Origin: Variovorax flavidus
Lineage (GTDB): Bacteria > Pseudomonadota > Gammaproteobacteria > Burkholderiales > Burkholderiaceae_C
Direction: 5' to 3'
Length of the DNA stretch: 64,000 nucleotides
Assembly (NCBI RefSeq): GCF_030317145.1
Contig: NZ_JASZYE010000009.1
Location: forward strand, 62,001-126,000
In this document: piece by piece, positions 16,283 to 25,062 of the stretch
Layout of the letters: the number at the start of each line of letters is the position of its first letter
Position numbering within the stretch: position 1 is the first letter of the stretch
The notes under the pieces: model-generated
What the model saw: the letters and a program-made list of their open reading frames with translations, nothing else
The model's database searches: none
What the model was told of the DNA's origin: nothing
Made by a program: the position numbers and the translations under genes

Positions 16283-17118
16283 GCGATTTCCTCCCAGAGC
16301 GCGACCGTCAAGGCCGTCGTCGTCGCCAGGTAGTAGTTCTGATGAAGCTTGCGTAGCTTCGGACCCATCGCGCCGCGCATAGCCAACCACATAATCTGCT
16401 CGACGCTCTCGGCGCCGCCCAATCGAATAAAGTCAGAGTGCGTCATTTGAGTCAATGCTTGCGGATTGTGCTGCAGCAATTCCAGGAACTGGTGGTCCCA
16501 ATCCTCGTTGTTGAAGCCGGTCCGTTCGCCATGGACTTGGTGCGACAGTCCCCCGGTACCTACGATGGCAACGCGCCGATCATGCGGGTAGCTTTCCACT
16601 GCGCGCCGCACCGCCTGGCCGAGCTTCCAGCATCGTGCGGCGGTCGGAAGCGGGAACTGCAGTACATTGATCGCGATCGGCACCACGGCGCCCGGCCATC
16701 TGGGATCGTGGGGCCATAGCAGCGGAAGGGGAGAGGCGCAACCGTGGTCGAGTGGTTTTTCCTGGAAGGTCGCCATATCGAACTCGTCGTTAACGAGCGA
16801 TTCTGCAATGTGGATCTGCAGGTCGACGTCGCCGGTGATGGGCGGTAGCCGCCGCATACCCGCGCCCTCGTCGGCTATCTGAAAAGTCTCACCGATGCCG
16901 AGGGAGAAAGTCGGGTAGAGGTCGAAGAAGAATGCCGATGCATGGTCGTTGTAGAACATGATGAGCGTATCCACTTCCTGCTCGTCCAGCCACTTCGCGA
17001 CAGGCTTGTAGCCGTCGAACAGCGGCTTCCAGGCCGGATCCTCCTGCTTGCCCTTGTCATAGGCAACTCCGATGGTGGGAACGTGCGAGGTCCCGATGCA
17101 GCCGATAACCTTTGCCAT
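16279..17118 (-). CDS. ligB: Protocatechuate 4,5-dioxygenase, beta (catalytic) subunit
   Basis: A 279-residue class III extradiol dioxygenase that uses Fe(II) and O2 to convert protocatechuate to 4-carboxy-2-hydroxymuconate semialdehyde. Iron-ligand candidates are His12 (GTSHVP), His59 (FYNDHAS) and Glu240 (AESVEQIMW). The acid-base His is at 193 (GTGGLSHQVHG). These align with His12, His61, Glu242 and His195 of the Sphingobium enzyme. It lies 12 bp downstream of pobA, so hydroxylation and ring cleavage are co-transcribed. Confidence 0.94.
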   Translation of the reverse strand: MAKVIGCIGTSHVPTIGVAYDKGKQEDPAWKPLFDGYKPVAKWLDEQEVDTLIMFYNDHASAFFFDLYPTFSLGIGETFQIADEGAGMRRLPPITGDVDLQIHIAESLVNDEFDMATFQEKPLDHGCASPLPLLWPHDPRWPGAVVPIAINVLQFPLPTAARCWKLGQAVRRAVESYPHDRRVAIVGTGGLSHQVHGERTGFNNEDWDHQFLELLQHNPQALTQMTHSDFIRLGGAESVEQIMWLAMRGAMGPKLRKLHQNYYLATTTALTVALWEEIA

Positions 17119-17130
17119 ACCTTCCTCCTC

Positions 17131-18306
17131 TCAATCCGCGACGTCGGAGAGTTTCACGTACTGTTCCGCGATCGCCCGCTGAGCCGCTTCGGACTGCGAA
17201 ATGAAATCGAGCTCGGTCAGTTGCATGCCGCGGTCGAAGGGCGAATGTTCGTCGAACCTATGCAGGAGCCCGGTCATGTAGGCCGAGAAGCGAATCGTCT
17301 TCCAGACCCGCGCCATGCATTCGGCACTGTAACGGTCCAACTCGGCGCGCGAATTGCTCGAGAAGTACGCGGCCATGCTTCGGGCAAGGATGCGCGCGTC
17401 GGCGACGGCCATGTTCAGTCCCTTCGCTCCCGTGGGCGGCACAATGTGCACGGCATCGCCGGCGAGAAAGAGGTTACCGTGCTGCATCGGGCTGGCGATG
17501 AAGGCGCGCAGTTGTGCGATGTCGCGCTGGAAGATCTCGCCTTCCTGGATCTCCGTGCGGCCGTCGTCGAACATGCGCGTGTGCAGTTCGTCCCAGATCC
17601 GAGCATCAGTCCAGTTCTCGGGCCGGTCCGACGGCGGCACCTGTAGGTACAAGCGTGAGATGCTCGCCGATCGCCGGCTACACAGCGCGAAGCCGTTGTC
17701 GTGGTTGACGTAAGTCATGTCAGACATCGGCGCCGCTTTGGCCAGCACACCCAACCACGCGAAGTTGTAGGCGCGGGTATAGGTGGTGATGACGCCCTCG
17801 GGCATCGAGGCGCGCGAGACGCCATGGAAGCCGTCGCACCCGGCCACGAAGGCGCATTCGAGCACCTTCATCTCGCCGCCCTGCTTGTAGTGCACCCGCG
17901 GCGCGCTCGTCTCGATGCCTTCGATGCGCACGACCTCGGCTTCGAAGATCAGCGGATCGCCTTCATTCACACGGGCGCCGATGAGGTCCCTCACGACCTC
18001 CTGCTGGCCGTAGATCCTGACGCTGCGGCCAGTGAGGCCGGGCAGGTCGAGGTGGATGGTGCGTCCGTTAAAGCGCATGTCGAGGCCGTTGTCGACCAGA
18101 CCTTCGCGCATCATTCGCTCGCCCAGGCCGAGGTTGTTGAGCGTGTCGATGGTTCCCGCTTCGAGCACGCCGGCGCGCACGCGTCCTTCGGCATACTCGC
18201 GGCTGCGCAGTTCGAGGACGACGGACTCGATGCCTTGCCGCTTCAGCAGATGAGCGAGGAACAGCCCCGCCGGTCCGGCGCCAATGATGGCTACTTGCGT
18301 CTTCAT
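17131..18306 (-). CDS. pobA: 4-hydroxybenzoate 3-monooxygenase
   Basis: A 391-residue FAD monooxygenase of nearly standard length (the Pseudomonas enzyme has 394) that makes protocatechuate from 4-hydroxybenzoate with NADPH and O2. The FAD site is GAGPAG near residue 9, GRVRAGVLE carries Arg42 and Arg44, and the second FAD motif is FLAGDAVHIVPPTGAKG. Substrate-site residues appear kept: TYVNH (Tyr201 equivalent), ALCSRRS (Ser212, Arg214) and AEQYVKL (Tyr383, matching Tyr385). It lies between the creatininase-type gene and ligB. No PobR-type regulator is nearby. Confidence 0.92.
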   Translation of the reverse strand: MKTQVAIIGAGPAGLFLAHLLKRQGIESVVLELRSREYAEGRVRAGVLEAGTIDTLNNLGLGERMMREGLVDNGLDMRFNGRTIHLDLPGLTGRSVRIYGQQEVVRDLIGARVNEGDPLIFEAEVVRIEGIETSAPRVHYKQGGEMKVLECAFVAGCDGFHGVSRASMPEGVITTYTRAYNFAWLGVLAKAAPMSDMTYVNHDNGFALCSRRSASISRLYLQVPPSDRPENWTDARIWDELHTRMFDDGRTEIQEGEIFQRDIAQLRAFIASPMQHGNLFLAGDAVHIVPPTGAKGLNMAVADARILARSMAAYFSSNSRAELDRYSAECMARVWKTIRFSAYMTGLLHRFDEHSPFDRGMQLTELDFISQSEAAQRAIAEQYVKLSDVAD

Positions 18307-18365
18307 GAATGATTCACTTCCTTGTGTTGTTTTGTGCAGTGTGCGAGGCTGGGACGTGCAGCGCT

Positions 18366-19211
18366 TCAGGCCACCCTTTGTCGAATGCCTTGCACGATGG
18401 CCTTCGCTTCGCTAGCGATCGATGCGCGGCCGCGCGCGGCATGGGCGGCTGCGGGGTCCCCGAAGTAGCCGAGGGGTGTGACGCGGCGCGAGGCGTCGAA
18501 GCCCTTCCGCCATTCGGCTAAATCATCAGGCCCGAGGTTGGTCGGGACCAGCCCCGTCATGCGGTCCTCGCGCACCACCTCCGGGTTAAAACCGAGCATC
18601 ACTGAAGTCTCCCATTCGCCGGCGTGGATGTCGAGGAAGGGGCCCGGAGGTTGATTGGGCGCCACGCAGAAGGGCATCACGTGCGGGTCCGACATCTCAA
18701 TGCCGAGGCGGCGGAGAATCGCCTCGTCGCAGATGAAGCAGGCCTGCGCGCTCGATTCAACCGTGGCCTTGCGCATAGCCCGGTAGACGGCCTCGTTGTG
18801 TCCCCCGTCGTTGTGGCCGGAGACGCAGAACACACGTCTAACGCCATCGCCTGCCAGGCTCTTGATAACGTCGCTGACCAGATCGATCATGACTTCGGCG
18901 CGCACTTTGATCGACGCCGGAAAGTTCGCCGAGACGACGTTCACGCCCCAGTAGAACGGAGGGACGATGAGGGCCTCAATGCCGGAATCAGCAAGCAGCG
19001 CTTTAATCGCACGCAGGCGCGCGCTCGGGATGTAGACGTCGGTTGCTGTCGGCAGATGCGGCCCATGCTGCTCGATCACCCCCATGCTCCACAGCGCAAT
19101 TGCGCCGCGGCCAATCGCGGCCTCAACTTCCAGGTAGGTCATCTCGGCGATCGTGTCTTTGAAAACCGATTGACCTTGCTCTAGGCTCACGAACGGGGAT
19201 GGTGCCTTCAT
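18366..19211 (-). CDS. Creatininase-family amidohydrolase
   Basis: A 281-residue metal-dependent amidohydrolase of the creatininase family, which hydrolyses cyclic or linear amide bonds. Metal-site motifs are GVIEQHGPHLPTATD (Glu, His and Asp), SGHNDGGHNE and HAGEWETS. The start is the ATG at 19211, preceded by GGAGA. It sits inside an aromatic-degradation operon between livF and pobA. The family also includes formamide hydrolases and mycofactocin-system proteins; here the position suggests release of an aromatic acid or amine from an amide. Confidence 0.85.
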   Translation of the reverse strand: MKAPSPFVSLEQGQSVFKDTIAEMTYLEVEAAIGRGAIALWSMGVIEQHGPHLPTATDVYIPSARLRAIKALLADSGIEALIVPPFYWGVNVVSANFPASIKVRAEVMIDLVSDVIKSLAGDGVRRVFCVSGHNDGGHNEAVYRAMRKATVESSAQACFICDEAILRRLGIEMSDPHVMPFCVAPNQPPGPFLDIHAGEWETSVMLGFNPEVVREDRMTGLVPTNLGPDDLAEWRKGFDASRRVTPLGYFGDPAAAHAARGRASIASEAKAIVQGIRQRVA

Positions 19212-19222
19212 AACTGGTCTCC

Positions 19223-19912
19223 TTAAACTGCGATCCATTTCTGCACCACTGAGATGTCATTGAGCATGTGCTCGGCCGAGCCGGATTCGACAATGCGCCC
19301 GCGATCCAGCACGATGGCGTCGTCGCTGAGGCGGAGCGCATCCTCGGCGCGCTGCTCGACGAGCAGCGTGGCGAAGCCGTCCTCGCGTCGTAGGCGCGAT
19401 AACGTGGCCTCCAGTTCCTCGACGATCACCGGCGCCAGCCCCTCGAAGGGTTCGTCTAGCAGCAGCAGCTTCGGGTTGGTCATGAGCGCGCGGCCGATCG
19501 CGAGCATCTGTTGCTCGCCACCCGAGAGCTTGTCGCCCATGTTGCGGCGCCTCTCGTGCAGCCGCGGGAAGACGCCGTAGACCTTTTCGAGGTTGTAGAA
19601 ACCCGATGTGGCGGCGACGCGTAGGTTCTCTTCGACTGTCAGCGAATGAAAAATGTTGCGCTCTTGCGGCACCCAGCCGATGCCCAAGCGCGCGCGCTCC
19701 GACGGTGGTTGGGCCGAGATGTCCCGGCCCCGCCAGAGAATGCGACCGCCAGTCTGTCGCGTGTGGCCCGCGAGGGTCATCATCAACGTGGACTTGCCGA
19801 CTCCGTTGCGCCCCAGGACCGCTAGGCTCTTGTTCTCTTGGAGCGACAGCGACAGATCCTCGATCACGATGGCGTCGCCGTAGCCGGCAGTGAGGTTGTA
19901 GATCTCAAGCAT
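19223..19912 (-). CDS. livF: Branched-chain amino acid-type ABC transporter ATPase (LivF-like)
   Basis: A 229-residue ATPase of the HAAT class. Walker A is GRNGVGKST, the Q-loop region is WVPQERNIF, the signature is LSGGEQQM, Walker B is LLLLDEPFEGLAP, and the H-loop is EQRAED, where the usual His is not obvious. LivF-type proteins pair with LivG on LivHM. It overlaps livG by eight bases. The operon context points to an aromatic or amide ligand rather than leucine. Confidence 0.92.
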   Translation of the reverse strand: MLEIYNLTAGYGDAIVIEDLSLSLQENKSLAVLGRNGVGKSTLMMTLAGHTRQTGGRILWRGRDISAQPPSERARLGIGWVPQERNIFHSLTVEENLRVAATSGFYNLEKVYGVFPRLHERRRNMGDKLSGGEQQMLAIGRALMTNPKLLLLDEPFEGLAPVIVEELEATLSRLRREDGFATLLVEQRAEDALRLSDDAIVLDRGRIVESGSAEHMLNDISVVQKWIAV

Positions 19913-20669
19913 ACGGATGGTGCCGTTGGCGTCCGAGGTAGACCTCGCGCACGCGATCGTCGTTGCGGATCTCCGCGGGGGTGCCTTCGACCATGACGCG
20001 ACCGGAGACCAACACCGTGATGCGTTCGGCGAAACGGAATACGAGGTTCATGTCGTGTTCGATGAAGACAAGCGTCATGTCCTTGGGCAGGCCGCTGATG
20101 CGCTCGAAGATCAACTCGCTCTGCGCCGCGGGCACGCCCGCCGCCGGTTCATCGAGGATCAGCACGCGAGGACGCGTTGCCAGCGCGATCGCGATCTCCA
20201 CAAGGCGGCGCTGGCCGTAGGCGAGCGCGGCGACTCGGCTGCCCGCCTGTGCATCGAGCTGCACCAGGGTGAGCAATGCACGCGCCTCGTCCGCAAGATG
20301 CGTGCGCGATGCTAGTGAACGCCAGCACACGTGCGAGCTTCCATCGCGCTCGATCAGTGCCATCTGAATGTTCTCGAGTACCGTGAGCTCCGTGAAAAGC
20401 CGATTGATCTGGAAGGTACGGGCCATGCCGCGCCGCACGCGCTGGGCTTGCGATTGGCGCGTGACGTCTTCTCCGCCGAGTACGATTCGCCCACTGGTGG
20501 CCCGCGCGGAGCCGGTCAGCGCAGAGACGAAGGAGGTCTTGCCGGCTCCGTTTGGGCCGATGATCGCGTGCCGGGCACCGGTAGGCACCTTCAGCGAAAC
20601 CTGGTCGATCGCCGTAAAGTTGCCGTAGCGCAAAGTGAGACGGTCGGTCTCGAAAGCCATATCGGACAT
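19905..20669 (-). CDS. livG: Branched-chain amino acid-type ABC transporter ATPase (LivG-like)
   Basis: A 254-residue ATPase. Walker A is GPNGAGKTS, the Q-loop is RTFQINRLF, the signature position reads LAYGQRR (LivG-type variant), Walker B is LILDEPAAGV, and the H-loop is IEHDMN. The start is the ATG at 20669, preceded by GGAGAAAG, and it shares one base with the livM stop. A much longer open frame upstream is an overlap with livM and not the true start. Confidence 0.92.
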   Translation of the reverse strand: MSDMAFETDRLTLRYGNFTAIDQVSLKVPTGARHAIIGPNGAGKTSFVSALTGSARATSGRIVLGGEDVTRQSQAQRVRRGMARTFQINRLFTELTVLENIQMALIERDGSSHVCWRSLASRTHLADEARALLTLVQLDAQAGSRVAALAYGQRRLVEIAIALATRPRVLILDEPAAGVPAAQSELIFERISGLPKDMTLVFIEHDMNLVFRFAERITVLVSGRVMVEGTPAEIRNDDRVREVYLGRQRHHPYA

Positions 20670-21622
20670 CACTTTCTCCTTCTCCACAGGCGGCAGGTCG
20701 TCTCGGACAGGCCGGCCACGCCGCGCGGCAGCACGAAGACCGAGGCCATCAGCACCGCGCCCACACCAAGCTGCCAGTACTTCGGGCTCACCGAAGACAG
20801 CGCGTCCTTGAGCCAGGTGAACAGCGATGCGCCAAGGATCACACCGGGAATGCTGCCGGTGCCACCGAGCGCGGTCATGATCACCACGTCCGCCGAGCGT
20901 TCGAAGCCGAGCATGTCGAGCGAGGCGAAGTTGCTGGTCTGCCCGAGCATTGCGCCGGCGATGCCGGCAAGTGCACCCGACAGCACGTAGGCCCTCGAGC
21001 GATGCCGGCCGACCATGGCGCCGATGGCGTGCATGCGTGCGGTGTTTTCTCTTAGACCGCGCAGCGCCAGGCCGAACGGCGAGGTCGACACCCTCCAGAC
21101 GACGAGATAGGCGACCACCAGGCCGGACAGCGCGTAGAAAAACGCGACGTGTCCCGCGAAGTCGAAGGTGAAGAGGCCGGCGATCGGACCCACTGCAAAC
21201 GAAGAGAGGCCGTCGGCGCCACCCGTCCACTCGTTGGCTTGGTTGGCCGCTTCATAGAACAAAAAGCCCATGCCCAGCGTGACCAGCAACCGGTTGAAGT
21301 CGCTGCCGACCACGACAAAGGGCGCCATAATGCCTGCCACAAGGCCGGCCACGAGCATGCCGATGGCCAGTGTCAGTAGCGGCTCGGTGACGCCATGATT
21401 TCCGAGGAATGCCACGGCGTAGGCGCCTATGCCCAGGAACATGGCATGGCCGAGCGAAACGATGCCTGCGTAGCCTTGCAGCAGGTCATAGGACAGGGCC
21501 AGGATGGCGATGATGAAGATGGTGCGCAGCAGTACCAAGTAGCCCGGGAATATGAAGTAGAAGCCGACTGCCACGGCGAGCAGCAGGGGCAAGGCGATGC
21601 GAATGTCGAGGGTCTTGGTCAT
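20669..21622 (-). CDS. livM: Branched-chain amino acid-type ABC transporter permease (LivM-like)
   Basis: A 317-residue inner-membrane permease with about eight hydrophobic segments and the LivM signature region YDLLQGYAGIVSLGHAMFLG, followed later by GLRENTARMHAIG (EAA-like loop) and GGTGSIPGVILGA. The ATG at 21622 overlaps the livH stop by four bases. It forms the transmembrane pore with LivH. Confidence 0.93.
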   Translation of the reverse strand: MTKTLDIRIALPLLLAVAVGFYFIFPGYLVLLRTIFIIAILALSYDLLQGYAGIVSLGHAMFLGIGAYAVAFLGNHGVTEPLLTLAIGMLVAGLVAGIMAPFVVVGSDFNRLLVTLGMGFLFYEAANQANEWTGGADGLSSFAVGPIAGLFTFDFAGHVAFFYALSGLVVAYLVVWRVSTSPFGLALRGLRENTARMHAIGAMVGRHRSRAYVLSGALAGIAGAMLGQTSNFASLDMLGFERSADVVIMTALGGTGSIPGVILGASLFTWLKDALSSVSPKYWQLGVGAVLMASVFVLPRGVAGLSETTCRLWRRRK

Positions 21623-22488
21623 CCTGCTCTCCGAATGAGGCCGCTTGGCATGAAGATCATGGTGAGTACTAGCAGCGCGTAGATGACAAAGCTGCCCACG
21701 GCGGGGACGTAGTACTTGAACAGTCCGTCCGCGAGACCTAGGGATAGCGCGGCGATGAAGGACCCGAGGATCGAGCCTGGCCCGCCGATGGCCACGACCA
21801 TCAGTGTCATCACAAGGTACTTCAGCGGGAAGCTCGGATCGAGCCCGAGCAGGCCGACCGCGAGCGCACCGCCGAGCCCGGCGCACGCAGCGCCGAGCCC
21901 GAAGGTCAGTGCGAACAGGCGCGTGACGTTAATGCCGATGCTTTCGGCTGTGCCTCGTAGATCGACCGCGGCCCGTACGCGAGCCCCGAACAGAGTACGG
22001 TGGAACAGCGCGAGCAGCAAGCACAGCGCCAGCGTGCCGCAGACCATGATGAATACTCGGTAGCCGGTGGTCCAGGTGCCAAGCAGCGTGACCTTGGCCA
22101 CTGCCCAATCCGGGAGCGGAATGGGCTGCTGCTGGGGGCCGAACATGATGTTTGCGATCGCACTCGCCACAAAGGCGAGGCCAATCGAGAAGAGCACGTG
22201 CTGCAACGCGAGCTTGCGATAGACGTGTGCAATCAACAGACGCTCGAGCACCGCGCCGACCAACCCTGTTGCCACGAAGGTGGCCGGTAGCGCAAGCAGG
22301 AATGGCATTCCTAGGCCGCCGACGAGGACTACCATCAGGTAGCCGCCGCACATGGCAAAGGCTCCATGGGCGAGGTTGATGAAACGCATGAGCCCGAGCG
22401 TTATCGACAGGCCGATGGAGAATAGGAACAGCAGCATTCCGTAGGCCAGCCCGTCCACGAGGACGGTTGTGAATCCCTGAACGTTCAT
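21619..22488 (-). CDS. livH: Branched-chain amino acid-type ABC transporter permease (LivH-like)
   Basis: A 289-residue inner-membrane permease. LivH hallmarks are MLLFLFSIGLSITLGLMRFINLAHG near the N-terminus and GGPGSILGSFIAALSLGL near the C-terminus. The gene starts immediately after the livK stop with no spacer, so the binding protein and permease are tightly coupled. Confidence 0.93.
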   Translation of the reverse strand: MNVQGFTTVLVDGLAYGMLLFLFSIGLSITLGLMRFINLAHGAFAMCGGYLMVVLVGGLGMPFLLALPATFVATGLVGAVLERLLIAHVYRKLALQHVLFSIGLAFVASAIANIMFGPQQQPIPLPDWAVAKVTLLGTWTTGYRVFIMVCGTLALCLLLALFHRTLFGARVRAAVDLRGTAESIGINVTRLFALTFGLGAACAGLGGALAVGLLGLDPSFPLKYLVMTLMVVAIGGPGSILGSFIAALSLGLADGLFKYYVPAVGSFVIYALLVLTMIFMPSGLIRRAG

Positions 22489-23694
22489 TTACTTAGCCGG
22501 GTCTTTGACGGCATGCAGCGTGGCGATCAGCGTGTTCACCGCCAAGCCCTTGTTCATGACGCCACGCCGGATGTAGATGTTTTCGATGATTTCGCGGGTG
22601 GCCGGGTCTATGCTGATCGGTCCGCGCGGGCTGTCGATCTGAATGCCCTTGACCGCTTCCATAAACGCGTCGCCGGTCTTGCCGCCGGTCTTGCCGAGAG
22701 CCTTGTAGACCATCGCCATCGCGTCATAGCCCTGCATCACGCGGTAGCTAGGCAGCTTGCCCGCACCGTGCTTCGCTTGGAAGGCCTTGAGGAAGACCCT
22801 ATTGGGGGCGTTATCGAGTTCGGCCTGGTAGTGCCACGCGGAAATGACGCCGTCTGCCGCATCGCCCATCGCGGGCAGCAGGTTGTCATCGACCACGTCG
22901 CCGGTGACCATGAGCTGCGCACCGGTGCCCTTCAGTCGCGCGCTTGCCTGCTTGATGAACGCGATCGACACATCGCCACCGGGGTTGAATCCGAAGACGA
23001 TTTCGGGCTTGGCCTCGAGGGCGCGCTGCAAATATGGGCCGTATTCCATCGACGACAGCGGCGTGCGGTCCTTGCCGACCACCTTGCCGCCGCCTGCCTC
23101 GAAGCCCTTGACGAACCAGGTCTCGGCGTCGATGCCGGGTGCGTAGTCGGACACGATCAAGTAGGCGGTCTTTTTGCCTTGGGCGGCGGCCCATTGACCC
23201 TGCGTGTAGGCCACCATTGGCATGGTGCCGGAGATGCGGGTGTAGTAAGGCGACTTCTCGGTCAGCACCGACGTCATCGCGTTGACGATGATCGCTGGCG
23301 TCTTGGACTGCGTGAGGATGCTCGCGGCGGCCATGGCATTCGGAGTGAAGCTGTAGCCCACGATTAGCTCGGCCTTGTCGCGCGTGATGAGCTCTTGCGT
23401 CAAGCGACGCGCGAGGTCGCCTGAGTTAGGCCCTTGGTCGTCCTTCACCACAAGCCTGATGTTGCGGTCGCCGACCTGGGGACTATTGAGCTCTTGGTAC
23501 AGGCGCATGCCGTTCTCGTAGTGGGAGCCCTGGTCGGCGAACGTGCCAGACAGCGGTAGGATGACGCCGACGATGAGATCGTTGGTGGCGCGTGCCGGCG
23601 CTGCGGAGAGGCTGAGGACTCCCGCTGTGAGGGCGAGCGCGGTGCGCGTAGCCCGCCGAATCAGAGTGAAGGAAGAGGCGTTTCGCGAGTGCAT
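22489..23694 (-). CDS. livK: Periplasmic ligand-binding protein of a Liv-type importer
   Basis: A 401-residue type I periplasmic binding protein. An N-terminal signal ending ALA/SAAPARA is followed by LIVGVILPLSGTFADQGSHYENGM, the normal start of the mature fold. GYSFTPNAMAAASIL and NAMTSVLTEKSPYYTRI lie in the ligand cleft. It is the first transporter gene of the operon and should set import specificity. Homologues beside ring-cleavage genes bind aromatic acids, but that is family inference. Confidence 0.9.
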   Translation of the reverse strand: MHSRNASSFTLIRRATRTALALTAGVLSLSAAPARATNDLIVGVILPLSGTFADQGSHYENGMRLYQELNSPQVGDRNIRLVVKDDQGPNSGDLARRLTQELITRDKAELIVGYSFTPNAMAAASILTQSKTPAIIVNAMTSVLTEKSPYYTRISGTMPMVAYTQGQWAAAQGKKTAYLIVSDYAPGIDAETWFVKGFEAGGGKVVGKDRTPLSSMEYGPYLQRALEAKPEIVFGFNPGGDVSIAFIKQASARLKGTGAQLMVTGDVVDDNLLPAMGDAADGVISAWHYQAELDNAPNRVFLKAFQAKHGAGKLPSYRVMQGYDAMAMVYKALGKTGGKTGDAFMEAVKGIQIDSPRGPISIDPATREIIENIYIRRGVMNKGLAVNTLIATLHAVKDPAK

Positions 23695-23704
23695 AAGAGG
23701 TCCT

Positions 23705-24202
23705 TTACTTCGAGGAGGGAGGGCTGGTATGTCCCGGGGGAGCGACTGAACGGAAGTTGTTGCAGGCCTCGTTGTCAGGACGCTCGTGTGTCGTGTAGGG
23801 CACTAAGTCAAAAAAGGTGAAACCAGCACGCGACTGGAACCGCCAGCCGTCGCCCGTGCGGGTCAATCGGTCCATGAAACCACCCATGCTGACCGTGCCG
23901 AGACGCCTGCCCAGACGTACGAGGAGGATTGAATGACAGGAGGCTCGGGCGTGGTGTTCATCGAGCAGTTCGACTTCAGGATTGGCGACCAGATGCTGGC
24001 GATCCGACCCTTGGGACCGAGCCAGGAAGGATTGCAGGATCGCTGCGCGGCCGACGATCGGCCGCTCCCGGTCGCTCGGACGGATGAAGGTGGCGTCCTC
24101 GGTGAACAGTTCGGCCACTTGGTGCCATGCGGCCTCATCGTTTAGACGGGCGTAGGCGCGTTGCAACTGCTCGATAGCGCGGAGGTCTTCCGATCGGGTC
24201 AT
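23705..24202 (-). CDS. SnoaL/NTF2-like fold protein
   Basis: A 165-residue protein with the cone-shaped NTF2-like fold pattern: an N-terminal helix IEQLQRAYARLND, EAAWHQVAELFTEDATFIRPS, and beta strands ending GFMDRLTRTGDGWRFQSRAGF. The family includes small ring-hydroxylating dioxygenase beta subunits, cyclases and dehydratases. The wording resembles beta-subunit-like or auxiliary proteins of aromatic operons. Its ATG overlaps the amidase stop by four bases (24199-24202). The role is undefined. Confidence 0.75.
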   Translation of the reverse strand: MTRSEDLRAIEQLQRAYARLNDEAAWHQVAELFTEDATFIRPSDRERPIVGRAAILQSFLARSQGSDRQHLVANPEVELLDEHHARASCHSILLVRLGRRLGTVSMGGFMDRLTRTGDGWRFQSRAGFTFFDLVPYTTHERPDNEACNNFRSVAPPGHTSPPSSK

Positions 24203-24900
24203 GTTTCGGACGCGCCGGCTTGCGCGGGCTGCAGCATGTCGCTCAGCATCTCGTTGACGGAGACAACGTCGCCGAAGCTCTGATAGACGGTTTGGAAGCC
24301 GACGTTGTGATCGTCGTCGAAGCGCGCGGCATTGGCGTCGTACACCATCGCGACGTGGTAGTCGAGCATCATTGCGTCGCGAGCCGAGGTTTCGCAGCAG
24401 AAATTGGTCAGCATGCCGACGACGGCGACGTTCTTGACGCCTTTCGCGTCCAGATGCTGTGGTAGATCGGAATACTTCGGAATGAAGGCGCTGAAGCGCT
24501 GCTTGTCTGCGTAGATGTCCTCGGGTCGGGCGTCAAGGTCGGCGTGTAGTTCTTGGCCGGGGTGGCCCTTCGTCAGGTTGTCGCGGTGCCGCTGACCATT
24601 CTCCGGCGTGAAGAAGTGATCGTGGTAAAGGGGCCACAAGCTCTGACCGCCTTTGCCTGCGACCATCTTTACCCAGGCGACGTGGCCGCCCCGCTCACGG
24701 AACGCCCGCGCCAGCCGGTTGATGTTTGGGATGATGGCGATGGCGGACGGGACGTCGCGCACGTAGAACTCCTGCATGTCGATCACGACCAGTGCGCTGT
24801 GTCGTGGCTCGAAGCGATCGAACACGCGCAGGCGGCCGCGCTTTTTCATCACGCGGTCGATCACGTATTGGGGCATTTGGAACTGGGTAGGCTGGGTCAT
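24199..24900 (-). CDS. Isochorismatase-family cysteine hydrolase
   Basis: A 233-residue hydrolase with the catalytic triad visible: Asp41 (LVVIDMQEF), Lys133 (ADKQRFSAF) and Cys168/169 (GMLTNFCCETSARDA). The TNFCCETSARDA form belongs to the amidase/nicotinamidase-like branch that hydrolyses carbamoyl or amide groups. It is the first gene of the operon and is divergent from the double-HTH LysR gene. Together with the creatininase-type enzyme it gives the operon two predicted amidohydrolases. Confidence 0.87.
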   Translation of the reverse strand: MTQPTQFQMPQYVIDRVMKKRGRLRVFDRFEPRHSALVVIDMQEFYVRDVPSAIAIIPNINRLARAFRERGGHVAWVKMVAGKGGQSLWPLYHDHFFTPENGQRHRDNLTKGHPGQELHADLDARPEDIYADKQRFSAFIPKYSDLPQHLDAKGVKNVAVVGMLTNFCCETSARDAMMLDYHVAMVYDANAARFDDDHNVGFQTVYQSFGDVVSVNEMLSDMLQPAQAGASET

Positions 24901-24990
24901 GCGTGGGCATCAATGGATAGCGTGACGCCAATGATGCGGCGCAGTCGTCGTCACGGAACTGCGAAAAGGTCGAAAGCCGGTCTGAAAAAC

Positions 24991-25013
24991 TTATCGCGCC
25001 GAAAGCGCTATAA
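24991..25013. promoter_or_regulatory. LysR operator candidate between the amidase and LysR genes
   Basis: TTATCGCGC (24991-24999) and GCGCTATAA (25005-25013) form an inverted repeat with one mismatch and a five-base centre. It lies in the 162-bp divergent region, 50-72 bp upstream of the LysR start. Location and symmetry fit the recognition site of a LysR regulator controlling both directions. Confidence 0.55.
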
Positions 25014-25062
25014 CAGCAGCCAACCAGAACGCTTATTGCCGCATGGGTTCCCCTTTGTTCCG

